From assembly GCF_016863535.1 (NCBI RefSeq), contig NZ_BOPB01000022.1, positions 1 through 64,000 of the forward strand: 64,000 nucleotides of DNA, written 5' to 3'. Shown here piece after piece: positions 40,971 through 50,130 of this stretch. The translations under genes were made by a program, and so were the position numbers. The number at the start of each line of letters is the position of its first letter. The first letter of the stretch is position 1. Below the pieces are notes generated by a model. It saw only the letters and a program-made list of their open reading frames with translations, made no database searches and was not told the origin of the DNA. Source of the stretch: Micromonospora lutea (GTDB lineage: Bacteria > Actinomycetota > Actinomycetes > Mycobacteriales > Micromonosporaceae).

Positions 40971-41020
40971 CGCGTCGGCGGTCGGCGCGTCCGCAACGGG
41001 ACACGCCGACCGCCGACGCG
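40971..41020. terminator. Terminator of sodN
   Basis: A 22-bp GC stem with one mismatch (40971-40992 with 40998-41020) and a 5-nt loop, 48 nt after the sodN stop codon on the minus strand. Confidence 0.85.
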
Positions 41021-41067
41021 AGGCACGGCTGCGGAGCGGTTCGCTCAGCCGCCGTACGCGGGTGACG

Positions 41068-41472
41068 TCAGGCCTGCTTGGTCTCCCAGAAGATCTTGGA
41101 GATCTCGTCGATCTTCTGCAGCAGCTCGTCCGCCTTGCTCGGGTCGGTGGCGCCCTTGGCGCCGGCGGCGCCGGCCAGCTTGGTGGTCTCGTTGAACAGC
41201 TGGTGCAGGTGCGGGTACTTCTCGAAGTGCGGCGGCTTGAAGTAGTCGGTCCACAGCACCCAGAGGTGGTGCTTGACCAGCTCAGCCCGCTGCTCCTTGA
41301 TCAGGATGGCCCTGGTGCGGAACTCCGGGTCGGTGTTGGCCTGGTACTTCTCGCAGATCATTTTGACCGACTCGGCCTCGATGCGGGCCTGCGCCGGGTC
41401 GTAGACGCCGCAGGGCAGGTCGCAGTGGGCACTGGCGCTCACGCGGGGCGTAAGGATGCGTGGAAGTCGCAT
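41068..41472 (-). CDS. sodN: Nickel superoxide dismutase
   Basis: A 134-residue Ni-SOD precursor. A 15-residue propeptide ends at SASA, and the mature protein begins HCDLPCGVY: His1, Cys2 and Cys6 of the nickel hook, followed by a four-helix bundle. It converts superoxide to peroxide and oxygen in the cytoplasm. ATG at 41472 has GGAGGATCCCG. The propeptide must be cut by the SodX-type protease encoded divergently 85 bp away. Confidence 0.97.
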   Translation of the reverse strand: MRLPRILTPRVSASAHCDLPCGVYDPAQARIEAESVKMICEKYQANTDPEFRTRAILIKEQRAELVKHHLWVLWTDYFKPPHFEKYPHLHQLFNETTKLAGAAGAKGATDPSKADELLQKIDEISKIFWETKQA

Positions 41473-41557
41473 CGGGATCCTCCATGGGAAGTTTGCGATG
41501 ATCCAAGACGACATTACTCCTGGACGGTGGTCCCCGAGGCCGCTGGAGGTGAAACCC

Positions 41558-41890
41558 GTGCCCGCCCCCCGGCTGCGATGGCCGCTGTCGGCCGTGCTGG
41601 TGACCGGCCCCTCGATGGCACCCACACTTCGTCACGGTGACGCGGTGCTGGTGCGGCGGGGTGGCCGAGCCATCCGGCCCGACGATGTGGTGATCGCGGT
41701 CTTTCGCAGCCGGCCCGACCTGTTGGTGGTCAAACGGGCGATCCGTCCCGTCGACGGCGGCTGGTGGCTGTCCGGCGACAACGACCTGGTCACCGACGAC
41801 TCCCGAGCGTACGGCGTGGCTGACGTGCACGGCCGCGTGCTGGCCCGGTACTGGCCACGCCCTGGCCGGGTGCCGCCGCGACCGTTATGA
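41558..41890 (+). CDS. sodX: Ni-SOD maturation protease (SodX, S26 family)
   Basis: A 110-residue soluble relative of signal peptidase I. Ser19 in GPSM and Lys59 in VVKRA are the catalytic pair, and SGDNDLVTDDSRAYG is the box-E-like motif. It lacks a membrane anchor. Together with sodN it removes the propeptide so nickel can bind. GTG at 41558 with GGAGGT eight bases upstream is preferred over ATG at 41498, which would overlap the sodN leader. Confidence 0.92.
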   Translation: MPAPRLRWPLSAVLVTGPSMAPTLRHGDAVLVRRGGRAIRPDDVVIAVFRSRPDLLVVKRAIRPVDGGWWLSGDNDLVTDDSRAYGVADVHGRVLARYWPRPGRVPPRPL

Positions 41891-42029
41891 CCCTGCTCAC
41901 ATACTGGACCTCTGGGCCTGGTTATGCTCGGAAGTGCCCGGGTGACCCCCCGCACCGCGCGCCGCCGCTCGCTCGCCTCACCGTGCGCCCGACCGGCCGG
42001 TCCAGCTGCTCGAATCTTCTGGAGTCACC

Positions 42030-43208
42030 ATGTCTTCGTCCACCGTGGACCCTGCTGATCCCGTCTTCCAACTGCACCGGGGCGGCAAGATGGCCGTCGT
42101 CTCGACCGTGCCACTGACCAGCCGGGACGACCTCTCCCTCGCGTACACCCCGGGTGTGGCCCGGGTCTGCGAGGCGATCGCCGCCGACCCGGACCTCGCC
42201 CACGACTACACCTGGGCCTCGCGCACCGTCGCGGTCGTCACCGACGGCTCGGCGGTACTCGGGCTCGGCAACATCGGCCCGAGCGCCGCGCTGCCGGTGA
42301 TGGAGGGCAAGGCCGTGCTGTTCAAGCAGTTCGGCGGGATCGACGCGGTACCGGTCTGCCTGGCCACGCAGGACGTCGACGAGATCGTCGCGGTGGTCAC
42401 CGCGCTCGCGCCATCGTTCGGTGGCATCAACCTGGAAGACATCAGCGCACCTCGGTGCTTCGAGGTGGAGCGGCGGCTCGACGAGGCGTTGGACATCCCC
42501 GTCTTTCACGACGATCAGCACGGCACCGCGATCGTCGTGCTGGCGGCGATGCGCAACGCGGCGACTCTGCTCGACCGCAAGCTCGGCGACCTGCGGGTGG
42601 CCGTGAGCGGCGCGGGAGCGGCCGGCGTGGCGGTGACCAGGATGCTGGTGGCCGGCGGCGTGGACCCGGAGCGGGTGGTGGTCTGCGACTCCCGGGGCAT
42701 CATCTCCCGGCAGCGCACCGGCCTCACCGGGACGAAGGCCGAACTCGCCGAACTGACCAATGCCGACGGTCGGCAGGGTGACATCACCGAGGCGCTGCGC
42801 GACGCCGACGTGCTGATCGGGGTCTCCGGCGGGCTGATCCCCGAGCCTGCGGTGGCCGGCATGGCCCCGGGCGGCATCGTGTTCGCGCTGGCCAACCCCA
42901 CCCCCGAAGTGGATCCGGAGGTGGCCGCCCGCCATGTCGCCGTGGTCGCCACCGGTCGCAGTGACTATCCGAATCAGATCAACAACGTGTTGGCCTTCCC
43001 GGGCGTGTTCCGGGGTGCGCTCGAAGCACGGGCCTCCCGGATCACCGACGCCATGAAGGTCGCCGCGGCCGACGCGATCGCCTCGGTGGTGGCCGAGACG
43101 CTCACCCCCGAGGCCATCGTGCCCTCGCCGCTCGACCCGAGGGTGGCACCGGCGGTGGCCGACGCGGTCGCCGAAGCCGCCCGCCGCGACGGCGTCGCCC
43201 GCGCCTGA
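42030..43208 (+). CDS. NAD-dependent malic enzyme
   Basis: A 392-residue short-type malic enzyme (oxaloacetate-decarboxylating). SLAYTPGVARVC near residue 35 and DDQHGTAIVVLAA are the family signatures; GAGAAGVAVTRMLVAG is the Rossmann motif. It makes pyruvate and CO2 from malate with NAD(P)+. The C-terminal phosphotransacetylase-like part of longer enzymes is absent. ATG at 42030 has a TGGAG site. A short palindromic repeat follows the stop. Confidence 0.93.
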   Translation: MSSSTVDPADPVFQLHRGGKMAVVSTVPLTSRDDLSLAYTPGVARVCEAIAADPDLAHDYTWASRTVAVVTDGSAVLGLGNIGPSAALPVMEGKAVLFKQFGGIDAVPVCLATQDVDEIVAVVTALAPSFGGINLEDISAPRCFEVERRLDEALDIPVFHDDQHGTAIVVLAAMRNAATLLDRKLGDLRVAVSGAGAAGVAVTRMLVAGGVDPERVVVCDSRGIISRQRTGLTGTKAELAELTNADGRQGDITEALRDADVLIGVSGGLIPEPAVAGMAPGGIVFALANPTPEVDPEVAARHVAVVATGRSDYPNQINNVLAFPGVFRGALEARASRITDAMKVAAADAIASVVAETLTPEAIVPSPLDPRVAPAVADAVAEAARRDGVARA

Positions 43209-43212
43209 GGTG

Positions 43213-43232
43213 TAAGGAAGGGGTCCTTCTTA
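43213..43232. repeat. Short intergenic palindromic repeat
   Basis: A TAAGGAAGGGGTCCTTCTTA element five bases after the malic-enzyme stop. It has a 5-bp AAGGA/TCCTT stem. From memory, closely similar palindromes recur between genes in Micromonosporaceae genomes; this is the only copy I can see in the window. Confidence 0.6.
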
Positions 43233-43262
43233 ACGGGCGCTCAGCTTGTTACGGTGCGGATC

Positions 43263-44216
43263 ATGCGTGCCGCCTTCGCCAGCCGATTCGACGACGCCGA
43301 CCCGCTCGCCGCGCTCACCGTCGGTGAGCAACCCGAGCCGAACCTGCCCGACGAAGACTGGGTGACGCTGCGGGTCACGGCCAGCTCGCTCAACCACCAT
43401 GACCTCTGGTCACTGCGCGGGGTGGGGCTCCGCGCCGACCAGCTGCCGATGATCCTCGGTTGCGACGCCACCGGCGTGGACCCGGACGGCAACGAGGTGG
43501 TCGTCTACCCGGTCGTGCCGACGCCGGGCGACCCGCGCGGGATGTCCATCCTTTCCGAGCACTTTCCCGGCACGCTGGCGGAGCGGGTGGCCGTACCCCG
43601 GTCGAATCTGCTGCCGCTGCCGGCGGGGCTGGCGGCGACCGACGCCGCGTGCCTGCCGACGGCCTGGTTGACCGCCTGGCGGATGCTCACCGCCAAGGGC
43701 CGCATCGACGACGCGGAGGCCGTTCTGGTGCAGGGCGCCGGGGGTGGCGTGGCCACCGCGGCCGTCGTGCTGGCCGCCGCGCACGGCAAGCGGGTGTACG
43801 CGACCAGCCGTGACGCCGCCAAGCGGGAGCGCATCGCCGAGCTGGGCGCGACCGCCGTGGAGCCGGGCGCCCGGCTTCCCGAGCGGGTCGACGTGGTGAT
43901 CGAGACGGTCGGTGCGGCCACCTTCGACCACTCGTTGAAGTCGGCCGCCCTGGGGGCCCGGATCGTGGTCTCCGGCGCGACCGCCGGCCACGAGCCGAAG
44001 GTCAACCTGCGCCGGGTCTTCGCCATGCAGTTGGAGATCCTGGGCACCTCGATGGGCACCCCGGACGAGTTGGCCGCCCTGCTGGCCTTCTGCGCCGAGC
44101 GGGGGGTGCGCCCGGTGGTGGACAGCGTCGTGCCGTTCAGCCGGGTCGGCGACGCCTTCGCCCGCCTGCACTCCGGCGACGTCTTCGGCAAGGTGGTCGT
44201 CGACCACACCGCGTGA
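43263..44216 (+). CDS. Zinc-binding/quinone-type medium-chain dehydrogenase
   Basis: A 317-residue MDR-family oxidoreductase. The N-terminal GroES-like domain has NHHDLWSLRGVG; the nucleotide-binding motif is QGAGGGVATAAVVLA. Catalytic zinc ligands are largely missing (Cys in GCDATGVD), so it resembles quinone oxidoreductases or YhdH-type enzymes. It uses NADPH on an unknown ketone or quinone. ATG at 43263 is chosen; GTG at 43254 is possible. A repeat element lies downstream. Confidence 0.85.
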   Translation: MRAAFASRFDDADPLAALTVGEQPEPNLPDEDWVTLRVTASSLNHHDLWSLRGVGLRADQLPMILGCDATGVDPDGNEVVVYPVVPTPGDPRGMSILSEHFPGTLAERVAVPRSNLLPLPAGLAATDAACLPTAWLTAWRMLTAKGRIDDAEAVLVQGAGGGVATAAVVLAAAHGKRVYATSRDAAKRERIAELGATAVEPGARLPERVDVVIETVGAATFDHSLKSAALGARIVVSGATAGHEPKVNLRRVFAMQLEILGTSMGTPDELAALLAFCAERGVRPVVDSVVPFSRVGDAFARLHSGDVFGKVVVDHTA

Positions 44217-44247
44217 GGCCGCCGGGGTCGACAAGATCGTCGCGCTA

Positions 44248-44410
44248 AGAGCGACCGGCAGTAGGGCGGTGGAGGCGAGGCGGGTCTTGGCCGAGGGTGG
44301 CAAGGCGGAGGAGGAGGCCATGCCGGTGTTGCATGGCCGACGACGACAACGCCGCCAGCCGAAGTGCCAGGGCGCGCCGCAGCCCCGCCAGCCCTATTGC
44401 CGGTCGCTCT
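44248..44410. repeat. 163-bp inverted-repeat (hairpin) element
   Basis: Twenty-bp arms at 44248-44267 and 44391-44410 match except for one position, which would be a G-U wobble in RNA. A second perfect stem (44316-44323 with 44331-44338) sits at the centre. There is no protein gene inside. The right arm contains two of the three bases of the TAG stop codon of the minus-strand lipoprotein gene. It could be a MITE-like repeat or a structured terminator between convergent genes. Confidence 0.7.
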
Positions 44411-45398
44411 AAAGCTGGTTGTCGAGGGTGGCGATGTCGTCACGGGAGGCGGCGGTGGAAATACGTTCCTTGGCTTCGGCGTCGCCGTAGAGCGTCCACC
44501 GGAGGAACTCGATGGTGGTGTCCGTGACCACCCGCAGCGCCGCACCCCCGTCGCGCAGCAGAGCGCGGCCGTGGTCGCCGTCGGGCAGGCTCAGCATCGC
44601 CTTCGGCCACGGCACCTTGTCGTACGCGGCCTTGCCGGCGGCGTACTGCACCACCTCGTCGGCTTCGCCGTGCACGAACAGCTGCGGAGCGGCGACGCCG
44701 GCGAACGCGGTGCCCACCCCGAAGGCAGTGCCGGAGAGGACGATCCCGGCGGCCAGCCGTAGGTCGCGGCCGGTGGTGAACAACCCGATGGTGGTCACCC
44801 CGCCCGCCGAGTGCCCGGCGGCGACGGCCCGGTCGGTGACCAGCCGGCCGCGCAGCGGATCGCCGTCGCGGGTGTCGAGGGCGAGCACCTGGGTCAACGC
44901 GTACGACACGTCGGCCGGCTGGTTGAGCACGTCCATCGCGTTGATGTTGTCCCTGGGCCCCGAGGTGTGGGGGAAGGTCGGGGCGGCCACCACGAATCCA
45001 GCGGCGGCCCAGCGGGTCAGCAGCGTGGCGTAGTCCTCCGGGTAGCCGCCCAGGCCGTGGCTGAACATGATCACGGGGAACTTCCCGTCGGCGGCGTCGG
45101 CACCGCTGACCGGCTTCCCGCCGGCCTGTCCGGCCGCCGGGTACCAGATGGTCACCGGCAGTGGCCGTTCGTCGCGGTTCAGCTTCAGCTTCCGTACGCC
45201 GAGCGCGAAGGTCCTCTCCGGGGCGCTGCCGGCGGGGATCGCCGGTGCCGATGCGGAGGCCGACGGCCCGACCGAGGCGGTGGCCGGCGAGCTGGGCGCT
45301 TCCGCCCGCTCGGTTGGCTCAGGGTCGGTGGAACATCCGACCAGGATGCTGGCGACGAGACTGGTGGCGACCAGAGCGGCGGCGGCGCGAGGCGACAT
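44409..45398 (-). CDS. Alpha/beta hydrolase lipoprotein (dienelactone/PAF-AH-like)
   Basis: A 329-residue secreted lipoprotein. A signal peptide ends in the lipobox LVGC (Cys22). A proline-serine-alanine linker follows, then an alpha/beta hydrolase with MFSHGLGGYPEDY (oxyanion), GHSAGG (nucleophile), GEADEV (acid) and DGDHGRA (histidine). It probably cleaves an ester at the cell surface. The stop codon TAG overlaps the right arm of the inverted-repeat element. ATG at 45398. Confidence 0.85.
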   Translation of the reverse strand: MSPRAAAALVATSLVASILVGCSTDPEPTERAEAPSSPATASVGPSASASAPAIPAGSAPERTFALGVRKLKLNRDERPLPVTIWYPAAGQAGGKPVSGADAADGKFPVIMFSHGLGGYPEDYATLLTRWAAAGFVVAAPTFPHTSGPRDNINAMDVLNQPADVSYALTQVLALDTRDGDPLRGRLVTDRAVAAGHSAGGVTTIGLFTTGRDLRLAAGIVLSGTAFGVGTAFAGVAAPQLFVHGEADEVVQYAAGKAAYDKVPWPKAMLSLPDGDHGRALLRDGGAALRVVTDTTIEFLRWTLYGDAEAKERISTAASRDDIATLDNQL

Positions 45399-45503
45399 GG
45401 CTCCGATTGTGCCCGCCCCCGCTCGGTAGGACGGTGCACGGGGCGCGACTTCTATGGTGGTGGGCAGGACGGGGGCTGGACAGGTTTCGCTAAGGTTCCC
45501 GGC

Positions 45504-45674
45504 ATGGCTGAGAACTACACCGACCCGAGCGGCAACACCGAGGCGTTCCGGGCCTTCGTCAACACGGAGACCGCGCCGACGGAGGCGGCGGCGTCGCGGA
45601 CCGGGCTGATCATCGGGGCGGCCGTGGTCGCCGCCGTGCTGCTCGCGCTCGCCACCTGGCTCGCCTTCGGCTGA
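45504..45674 (+). CDS. Small single-helix membrane protein, unknown
   Basis: A 56-residue protein: a hydrophilic N-terminal half with acidic and threonine-rich sequence (MAENYTDPSGNTEAFRAF), then one membrane helix at about 34-54 and no tail. ATG at 45504 has AAGG about ten bases upstream. Its stop lies 5 bp before the convergent ackA stop. No family is recognised. Confidence 0.6.
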   Translation: MAENYTDPSGNTEAFRAFVNTETAPTEAAASRTGLIIGAAVVAAVLLALATWLAFG

Positions 45675-45679
45675 CCGGA

Positions 45680-46798
45680 TCAGCTGCCGTCCGCGACCAT
45701 CGTCCGGGCGGCCCGCGCGATCTCCCGCTCCTCGTCGGTGCCGATGACGCAGACGGCGACCTCCGCGCCGTCCGGCGAGATGAGTCGGTCGCCGCTGCCC
45801 GCGTTGCGGTCCGGGTCGACGGTGATGCCGAGCCGGTCCAGTCCGGCCAGTGCTGTCGCGCGTACCGGTGCCGCGTGCTCGCCGACACCGGCGGTGAAGG
45901 TGACCGCGTCCACTCGGCCGAGCAACGCGTAGTACGCGCCCACGTAGCCGGTGATCCGACGGCAGTAGACGTCGAAGGCGAGCGCTGCGGCCTCGTCGCC
46001 GGCCGTCCGCCGGGCGAGCAGTTCGCGCATGTCGTTGACCCCGCTCAGCCCGAGCAGGCCGCTGCGGTGGTTGAGCAGGTCGTCGATCTCGTCGACGCCC
46101 AGGCCGCCCTCGCGGCGCAGGTGGAACACGATGGCCGGATCGAGATCACCACTGCGGGTGCCCATCACCAGGCCCTCCAGCGGCGACATCCCCATCGAGG
46201 TGGCGACGCTTCGCCCACCGGCCACCGCGCACGCGCTCGCGCCGTTGCCCAGGTGCAGCGTGATCGTGTTGATCTCCTCGTACGGGCGGTCCAGCAGTTC
46301 CGCGGACCGCCGGGACACGTACGCGTGCGAGGTGCCGTGGAAGCCGTACCGTCGGATGTCGTACCGCTGCGCGACCTCGCGGTCGATCGCGTACGTGGCG
46401 GTGGCATCGGGCAGCGTGTGGTGGAACGCGGTGTCGAAGACAGCGACCTGCGGCACGTCCGGCAGCGCCCGGCGGGCCACCTCGATACCGGCGAGATTCG
46501 CCGGGTTGTGCAGGGGCGCCAGCGGCACCAGGTCGGCGATGGCGGCCAGCACGGCGTCGTCGACCAGCGTCGGCGCGGTGAATCGCCGGCCGCCGTGCAC
46601 GACCCGGTGGCCGACGACCGCGAGGCCGGTCAGGTCCAGCTCGCTCAGGATCTGTTGGATCGCACCGGTGTGGTCGCTCGGCCCGCCGCCGGGTTCGCCG
46701 ATGCGTTCGACGATGCCCTTGTCCACGACGCGGTCCCCGTCGTACAGCCGGTACTTGATCGACGAGGATCCGCTGTTGAGTACCAGCACCTTGCTCAT
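45680..46798 (-). CDS. ackA: Acetate kinase
   Basis: A 372-residue acetate kinase that interconverts acetyl phosphate and ADP with acetate and ATP. Signatures are LVLNSGSSSIKY (N-terminal), GHRVVHGG, FDTAFHHTLP, FHGTSHAYVS, HLGNGASACA and MGTRSGDLDP; GVGEHAA is near the end. It is shorter than the E. coli enzyme but all motifs are present. It lies 64 bp downstream of pta and forms the pta-ackA operon. ATG at 46798. Confidence 0.96.
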   Translation of the reverse strand: MSKVLVLNSGSSSIKYRLYDGDRVVDKGIVERIGEPGGGPSDHTGAIQQILSELDLTGLAVVGHRVVHGGRRFTAPTLVDDAVLAAIADLVPLAPLHNPANLAGIEVARRALPDVPQVAVFDTAFHHTLPDATATYAIDREVAQRYDIRRYGFHGTSHAYVSRRSAELLDRPYEEINTITLHLGNGASACAVAGGRSVATSMGMSPLEGLVMGTRSGDLDPAIVFHLRREGGLGVDEIDDLLNHRSGLLGLSGVNDMRELLARRTAGDEAAALAFDVYCRRITGYVGAYYALLGRVDAVTFTAGVGEHAAPVRATALAGLDRLGITVDPDRNAGSGDRLISPDGAEVAVCVIGTDEEREIARAARTMVADGS

Positions 46799-46862
46799 GC
46801 CGGTCCTCCACTGCGCAGTGGGTCGACCTGAGGCACCAGCGCACCCGCTCGCTGCCGGCCGC

Positions 46863-48968
46863 TCACGACGTCGCCTGGTCCGACGCCGGCGCTGCCTCGG
46901 CGAGTGCAGCGGCCTGGATGGCGGTGATCGCCACGGTGTTCACGATGTCCGGCACGGTGGCCCCTCGGGAGAGATCGTTGACCGGCCGGCGCAGACCCTG
47001 CATGACCGGCCCGACGGCCACCGCTCCGGCGGAGCGCTGCACCGCCTTGTACGTGTTGTTGCCGGTGTTCAGGTCCGGGAAGATGAAGACCGTCGCCCGG
47101 CCGGCGACCGGGCTGTCGGGCAGCTTGGTGGCGGCCACGGCCGGATCGACGGCCGCGTCGTACTGGATCGGACCCTCGACGGCCAGGTCAGGCCGGCGTT
47201 GGCGGACGAGTGCGGTGGCCGCCGCGACCTTCTCCACGTCCTCGCCCGCGCCCGAACTGCCGGTCGAGTACGACAGCATCGCCACCCGGGGCTCGATGCC
47301 GAACCGGGCTGCGGTGTCCGCCGACGAGATGGCGATGTCGGCGAGCTGGGTGGCATCCGGATCACGGTTCACCGCGCAGTCGCCGTAGACCAGCACCCGG
47401 TCGGCGAGCAGCATGAAGAAGACGCTGGAGGCGACAGAGACCTCCGGCGTGGTCTTGACGATCTCGAAGACCGGGCGGATGGTCGCCGCCGTGGTGTGCG
47501 TGGCACCGGAAACCATGCCGTCGGCGTGACCCGCCCAGACCATCATGGTGCCGAAGTAGTTCGGTTGGGCGACGATGTCGTGGGCCAGTTCGGCGCTGAC
47601 CCCCCGGTGTGCGCGCAGCTTCGCGTACGCCTCGGCGAACTCGTCCCGCCACGGGCTGCTCGCCGGGTCCACCACTCGGGCCTCGCCGATGTCCACGCCC
47701 AGCTCCCGGGCGCATCGAGCGACCTCCTCGGGTCGGCCCAGCAGGGTCAGGTCGGCCACGCCCCGGCGCAACAGGACCTCGGTGGCCCGCAGAATCCGCT
47801 CCTCGGTCCCCTCGGGCAGCACCAGGTGCCGGCGGCGGGCACGGGCGCGGTCGATCAGGTCGTACTCGAACATCAGCGGGGTGACCCGCGCGGAGCGGCT
47901 GACCCGCAGCCGCCCGGCCAGCTCGTCGGTGTCGACGTGCGCCTCGAACGCACCGAGGGCGGTCTCCACCTTGCGCGGGTTGCCGATGTTGGGTCTGCCC
48001 TCGATCCGGCTCGACGCGGCCACCGTGTGGAAGCTGTCGCTTCGCACCGAGAGCACCGCGAGCCGGGCGTTCAGCGCCTCCACCAGGCGCATCGCCCGAG
48101 GATCGGGTGGTACGCCGAGGGTGAGCACCAGCCCGGCCAGCGACACCTGACCGGCCACGTGCGCGGCGCTCGCCGCCACCAGCAGATCGTCCCGGTCGCC
48201 CGGCATGATCAGTAGCGCGCCCTCGGTGAGGTGCTCCAGCAGGGTCGGTACCTGGGCGGCACCGACGACGTAGTCGAGCACGTCACGGGCGAGCGCGGTC
48301 TCGTCGCCGGCCAGCACCGTGGCGTCCAGCGCCCCCGCCACCTCCGCCACCGTGGGGGCGGAGACGCTCGGCACCTCCGGGATGGCGTACGTGGGTACCG
48401 GCAGTCGAGGCATCGCCATCGACTCGGGGACCCGGTTGGCCAACACCGCGAGCACGGTCGCGCCGAGGTCCGCGAGGTCGTGGTAGGCACCCCGGGCGGC
48501 GGCGGCGATCGCCGCCGGCTGCTGCCCGTACCCGTCGACCACCGGCACCACGACGCTGCCGAACTCGGTGGCCAACCGGGCGTTGAAGGCCAGTTCGCGG
48601 GGGCCGGCGGTGTCACCGGCGGCGGCGAAGTCACTGCCGACCACGACCATCGCGGCGAACCGCCGCTCCACTGCCCGGTAGCGCTCGACGATCCGGGAGA
48701 TCAGTTCCTCCCGGCGACCGTCGGCGACCAGGGCGGTGGCCTCGGCGTACGTGGTGCCGTGCAGGTCCGTCACCGGCAGCCCCACCCGGTAACGCTCGCT
48801 GAGCAGGACGAGGATCGGGTCGGGCCGATCCTGCACGACCAGTGGACGGAACACACCGATCCCGCCGACCTGCCGGGACAACAACTCCGCGAGGCCGAGG
48901 GCGATGGTCGACTTCCCCCCGCCCGAGCCGACACTTGTCAGGTAAACGCTCCGGGCCACGGCACTCAC
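46863..48968 (-). CDS. pta: Phosphate acetyltransferase
   Basis: A 701-residue long-type Pta. The N-terminal third is a P-loop domain of the cobyric-acid-synthase type (GSGGGKSTIALGLAELL), the middle is a DRTGG domain, and the C-terminal PTA_PTB domain (from about 375) holds the catalytic part with AGHADGMVSGATHTTAAT. It makes acetyl phosphate from acetyl-CoA. GTG at 48968; a second GTG four codons later is possible. Followed by ackA. Confidence 0.95.
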   Translation of the reverse strand: MSAVARSVYLTSVGSGGGKSTIALGLAELLSRQVGGIGVFRPLVVQDRPDPILVLLSERYRVGLPVTDLHGTTYAEATALVADGRREELISRIVERYRAVERRFAAMVVVGSDFAAAGDTAGPRELAFNARLATEFGSVVVPVVDGYGQQPAAIAAAARGAYHDLADLGATVLAVLANRVPESMAMPRLPVPTYAIPEVPSVSAPTVAEVAGALDATVLAGDETALARDVLDYVVGAAQVPTLLEHLTEGALLIMPGDRDDLLVAASAAHVAGQVSLAGLVLTLGVPPDPRAMRLVEALNARLAVLSVRSDSFHTVAASSRIEGRPNIGNPRKVETALGAFEAHVDTDELAGRLRVSRSARVTPLMFEYDLIDRARARRRHLVLPEGTEERILRATEVLLRRGVADLTLLGRPEEVARCARELGVDIGEARVVDPASSPWRDEFAEAYAKLRAHRGVSAELAHDIVAQPNYFGTMMVWAGHADGMVSGATHTTAATIRPVFEIVKTTPEVSVASSVFFMLLADRVLVYGDCAVNRDPDATQLADIAISSADTAARFGIEPRVAMLSYSTGSSGAGEDVEKVAAATALVRQRRPDLAVEGPIQYDAAVDPAVAATKLPDSPVAGRATVFIFPDLNTGNNTYKAVQRSAGAVAVGPVMQGLRRPVNDLSRGATVPDIVNTVAITAIQAAALAEAAPASDQATS

Positions 48969-49356
48969 GCTACAAGATCAGGGTTGTTTTCCGCGCGGGT
49001 CGTCGGACCCGCCTGCCCGGGCCGTCCGGCGCCCGCGCGACCGCGTCCGCGATCTCCGGCTCGGCCAGAAAGATTTTTGTTTCGGCCCGACCGACCAGGG
49101 CCGAGAAGCCGGACCGACCGGTCGCGACGACCGCCGGCACGAGGACGGCCGGTCCGTTCGACCTGCCCGCGGCCGGTTTCGGCGGGCACCGGGGACCAGT
49201 TCGGCGAGGCGTTGAGCCCACCGGTCGAGGTGGCCGTCACGATCCGTGAGTCGAAGCTCACTCCGGTGTTCGCGGCGGTGCGGCGAACTGGGATTCCGGT
49301 CGCATCGTCGGGCTCCGGGAGTAAGCCGAGAATTGTTCACTCTTAGACTGCCGGCC
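48969..49356. other. Divergent intergenic region, pta to repeat protein
   Basis: 388 bp with no supportable gene; open frames here are arginine-glycine rich and unlike proteins. A T-rich patch at about 49070-49083 may be part of the pta promoter, and AATTGTTCAC at 49331 may belong to the other side. Confidence 0.6.
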
Positions 49357-50130
49357 ATGACTGCGGACCCTCTGACCAGCGCCGATACGGCGGACGGCGC
49401 GCGGGGAGCCGAGCGAACCGTAACCGACGAACCGGCCACGACACCAGGGTTCGCGCACCCCCGGGCGGCCGTGCAGCCGGCCATGTCGGACGCGCCGACG
49501 GTCATCCAGCCGGCTGTGCTCGACGCGCCGACGGTCATCCAGCCGGCCGTGCTCGACGCGCCGACGGTGGTGCAGCCGGCCGTGCTGGTGGACGCGCCCA
49601 CGGTGGTGGTGCCGGGGGACAGCCCCACCACCGTCATGTCCGTGGTGTCCCAGCCGCGTCCGGTCTTCGTCGATCCGAGCGGCCGGCGTCGGTCCCGGCT
49701 GCGCTGGATCGCGTACGCCCTGGGTCTGATCAGTCTGATCTACACCGGCCTGGTCGTGGCGAGCTTCGCCGGCGGTCCGGTCAAGGCCGACACCGTGCTG
49801 CCCTTCGTGGAGCCGACCCGCCCGCCCTGGCAACCGCCACCCGCCCCGTCGATCCCCGCCGTGCAGGTTCCGCCGACCACGGCCGCTCCCCGGACCACGG
49901 GCAGCGGTGTGCCGCGTCCCCGGGCCACGCCGTCCCGGGTACCCACGACGGTGACCAGCGCACCGACGCCACCGCGCCGCACCCCCTCGTCGGCGTCGGT
50001 GCCGCCCCGTCCCACCCGGTCGACCGCGCCGGCGGCGACACCCAGTGCCGAGCCGCCCACCACGGAACCGACACCGCCGACCGTCGAGCCGTCGAGCGTC
50101 GTCGACGGAGCAGCCTTCGCCGATGAGTGA
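49357..50130 (+). CDS. Proline-threonine-rich membrane protein with tandem repeats
   Basis: A 257-residue low-complexity protein. The N-terminal cytoplasmic part contains three copies of the 11-residue unit DAPTVIQPAVL (about 45-77) and a fourth partial copy. One membrane helix is at about 117-138. The external C-terminal part is rich in proline, threonine and serine, as in cell-wall spacers. It overlaps the deacetylase-glycosyltransferase gene by 8 nt, so the two are coupled; it may anchor or regulate that enzyme. ATG at 49357. No known family. Confidence 0.7.
   Translation: MTADPLTSADTADGARGAERTVTDEPATTPGFAHPRAAVQPAMSDAPTVIQPAVLDAPTVIQPAVLDAPTVVQPAVLVDAPTVVVPGDSPTTVMSVVSQPRPVFVDPSGRRRSRLRWIAYALGLISLIYTGLVVASFAGGPVKADTVLPFVEPTRPPWQPPPAPSIPAVQVPPTTAAPRTTGSGVPRPRATPSRVPTTVTSAPTPPRRTPSSASVPPRPTRSTAPAATPSAEPPTTEPTPPTVEPSSVVDGAAFADE
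49489..49587 (+). repeat. Three 33-bp tandem repeats inside a gene
   Basis: Units at 49489, 49522 and 49555, each 33 bp, are nearly identical and stay in frame (11 codons). A truncated copy begins at 49591. Copy number is a likely site of strain variation. Confidence 0.85.

Noticed and set aside
48965..49261. A 98-codon minus-strand frame upstream of pta
   Set aside because: Arginine-glycine-rich peptide without homology; it overlaps the pta start.
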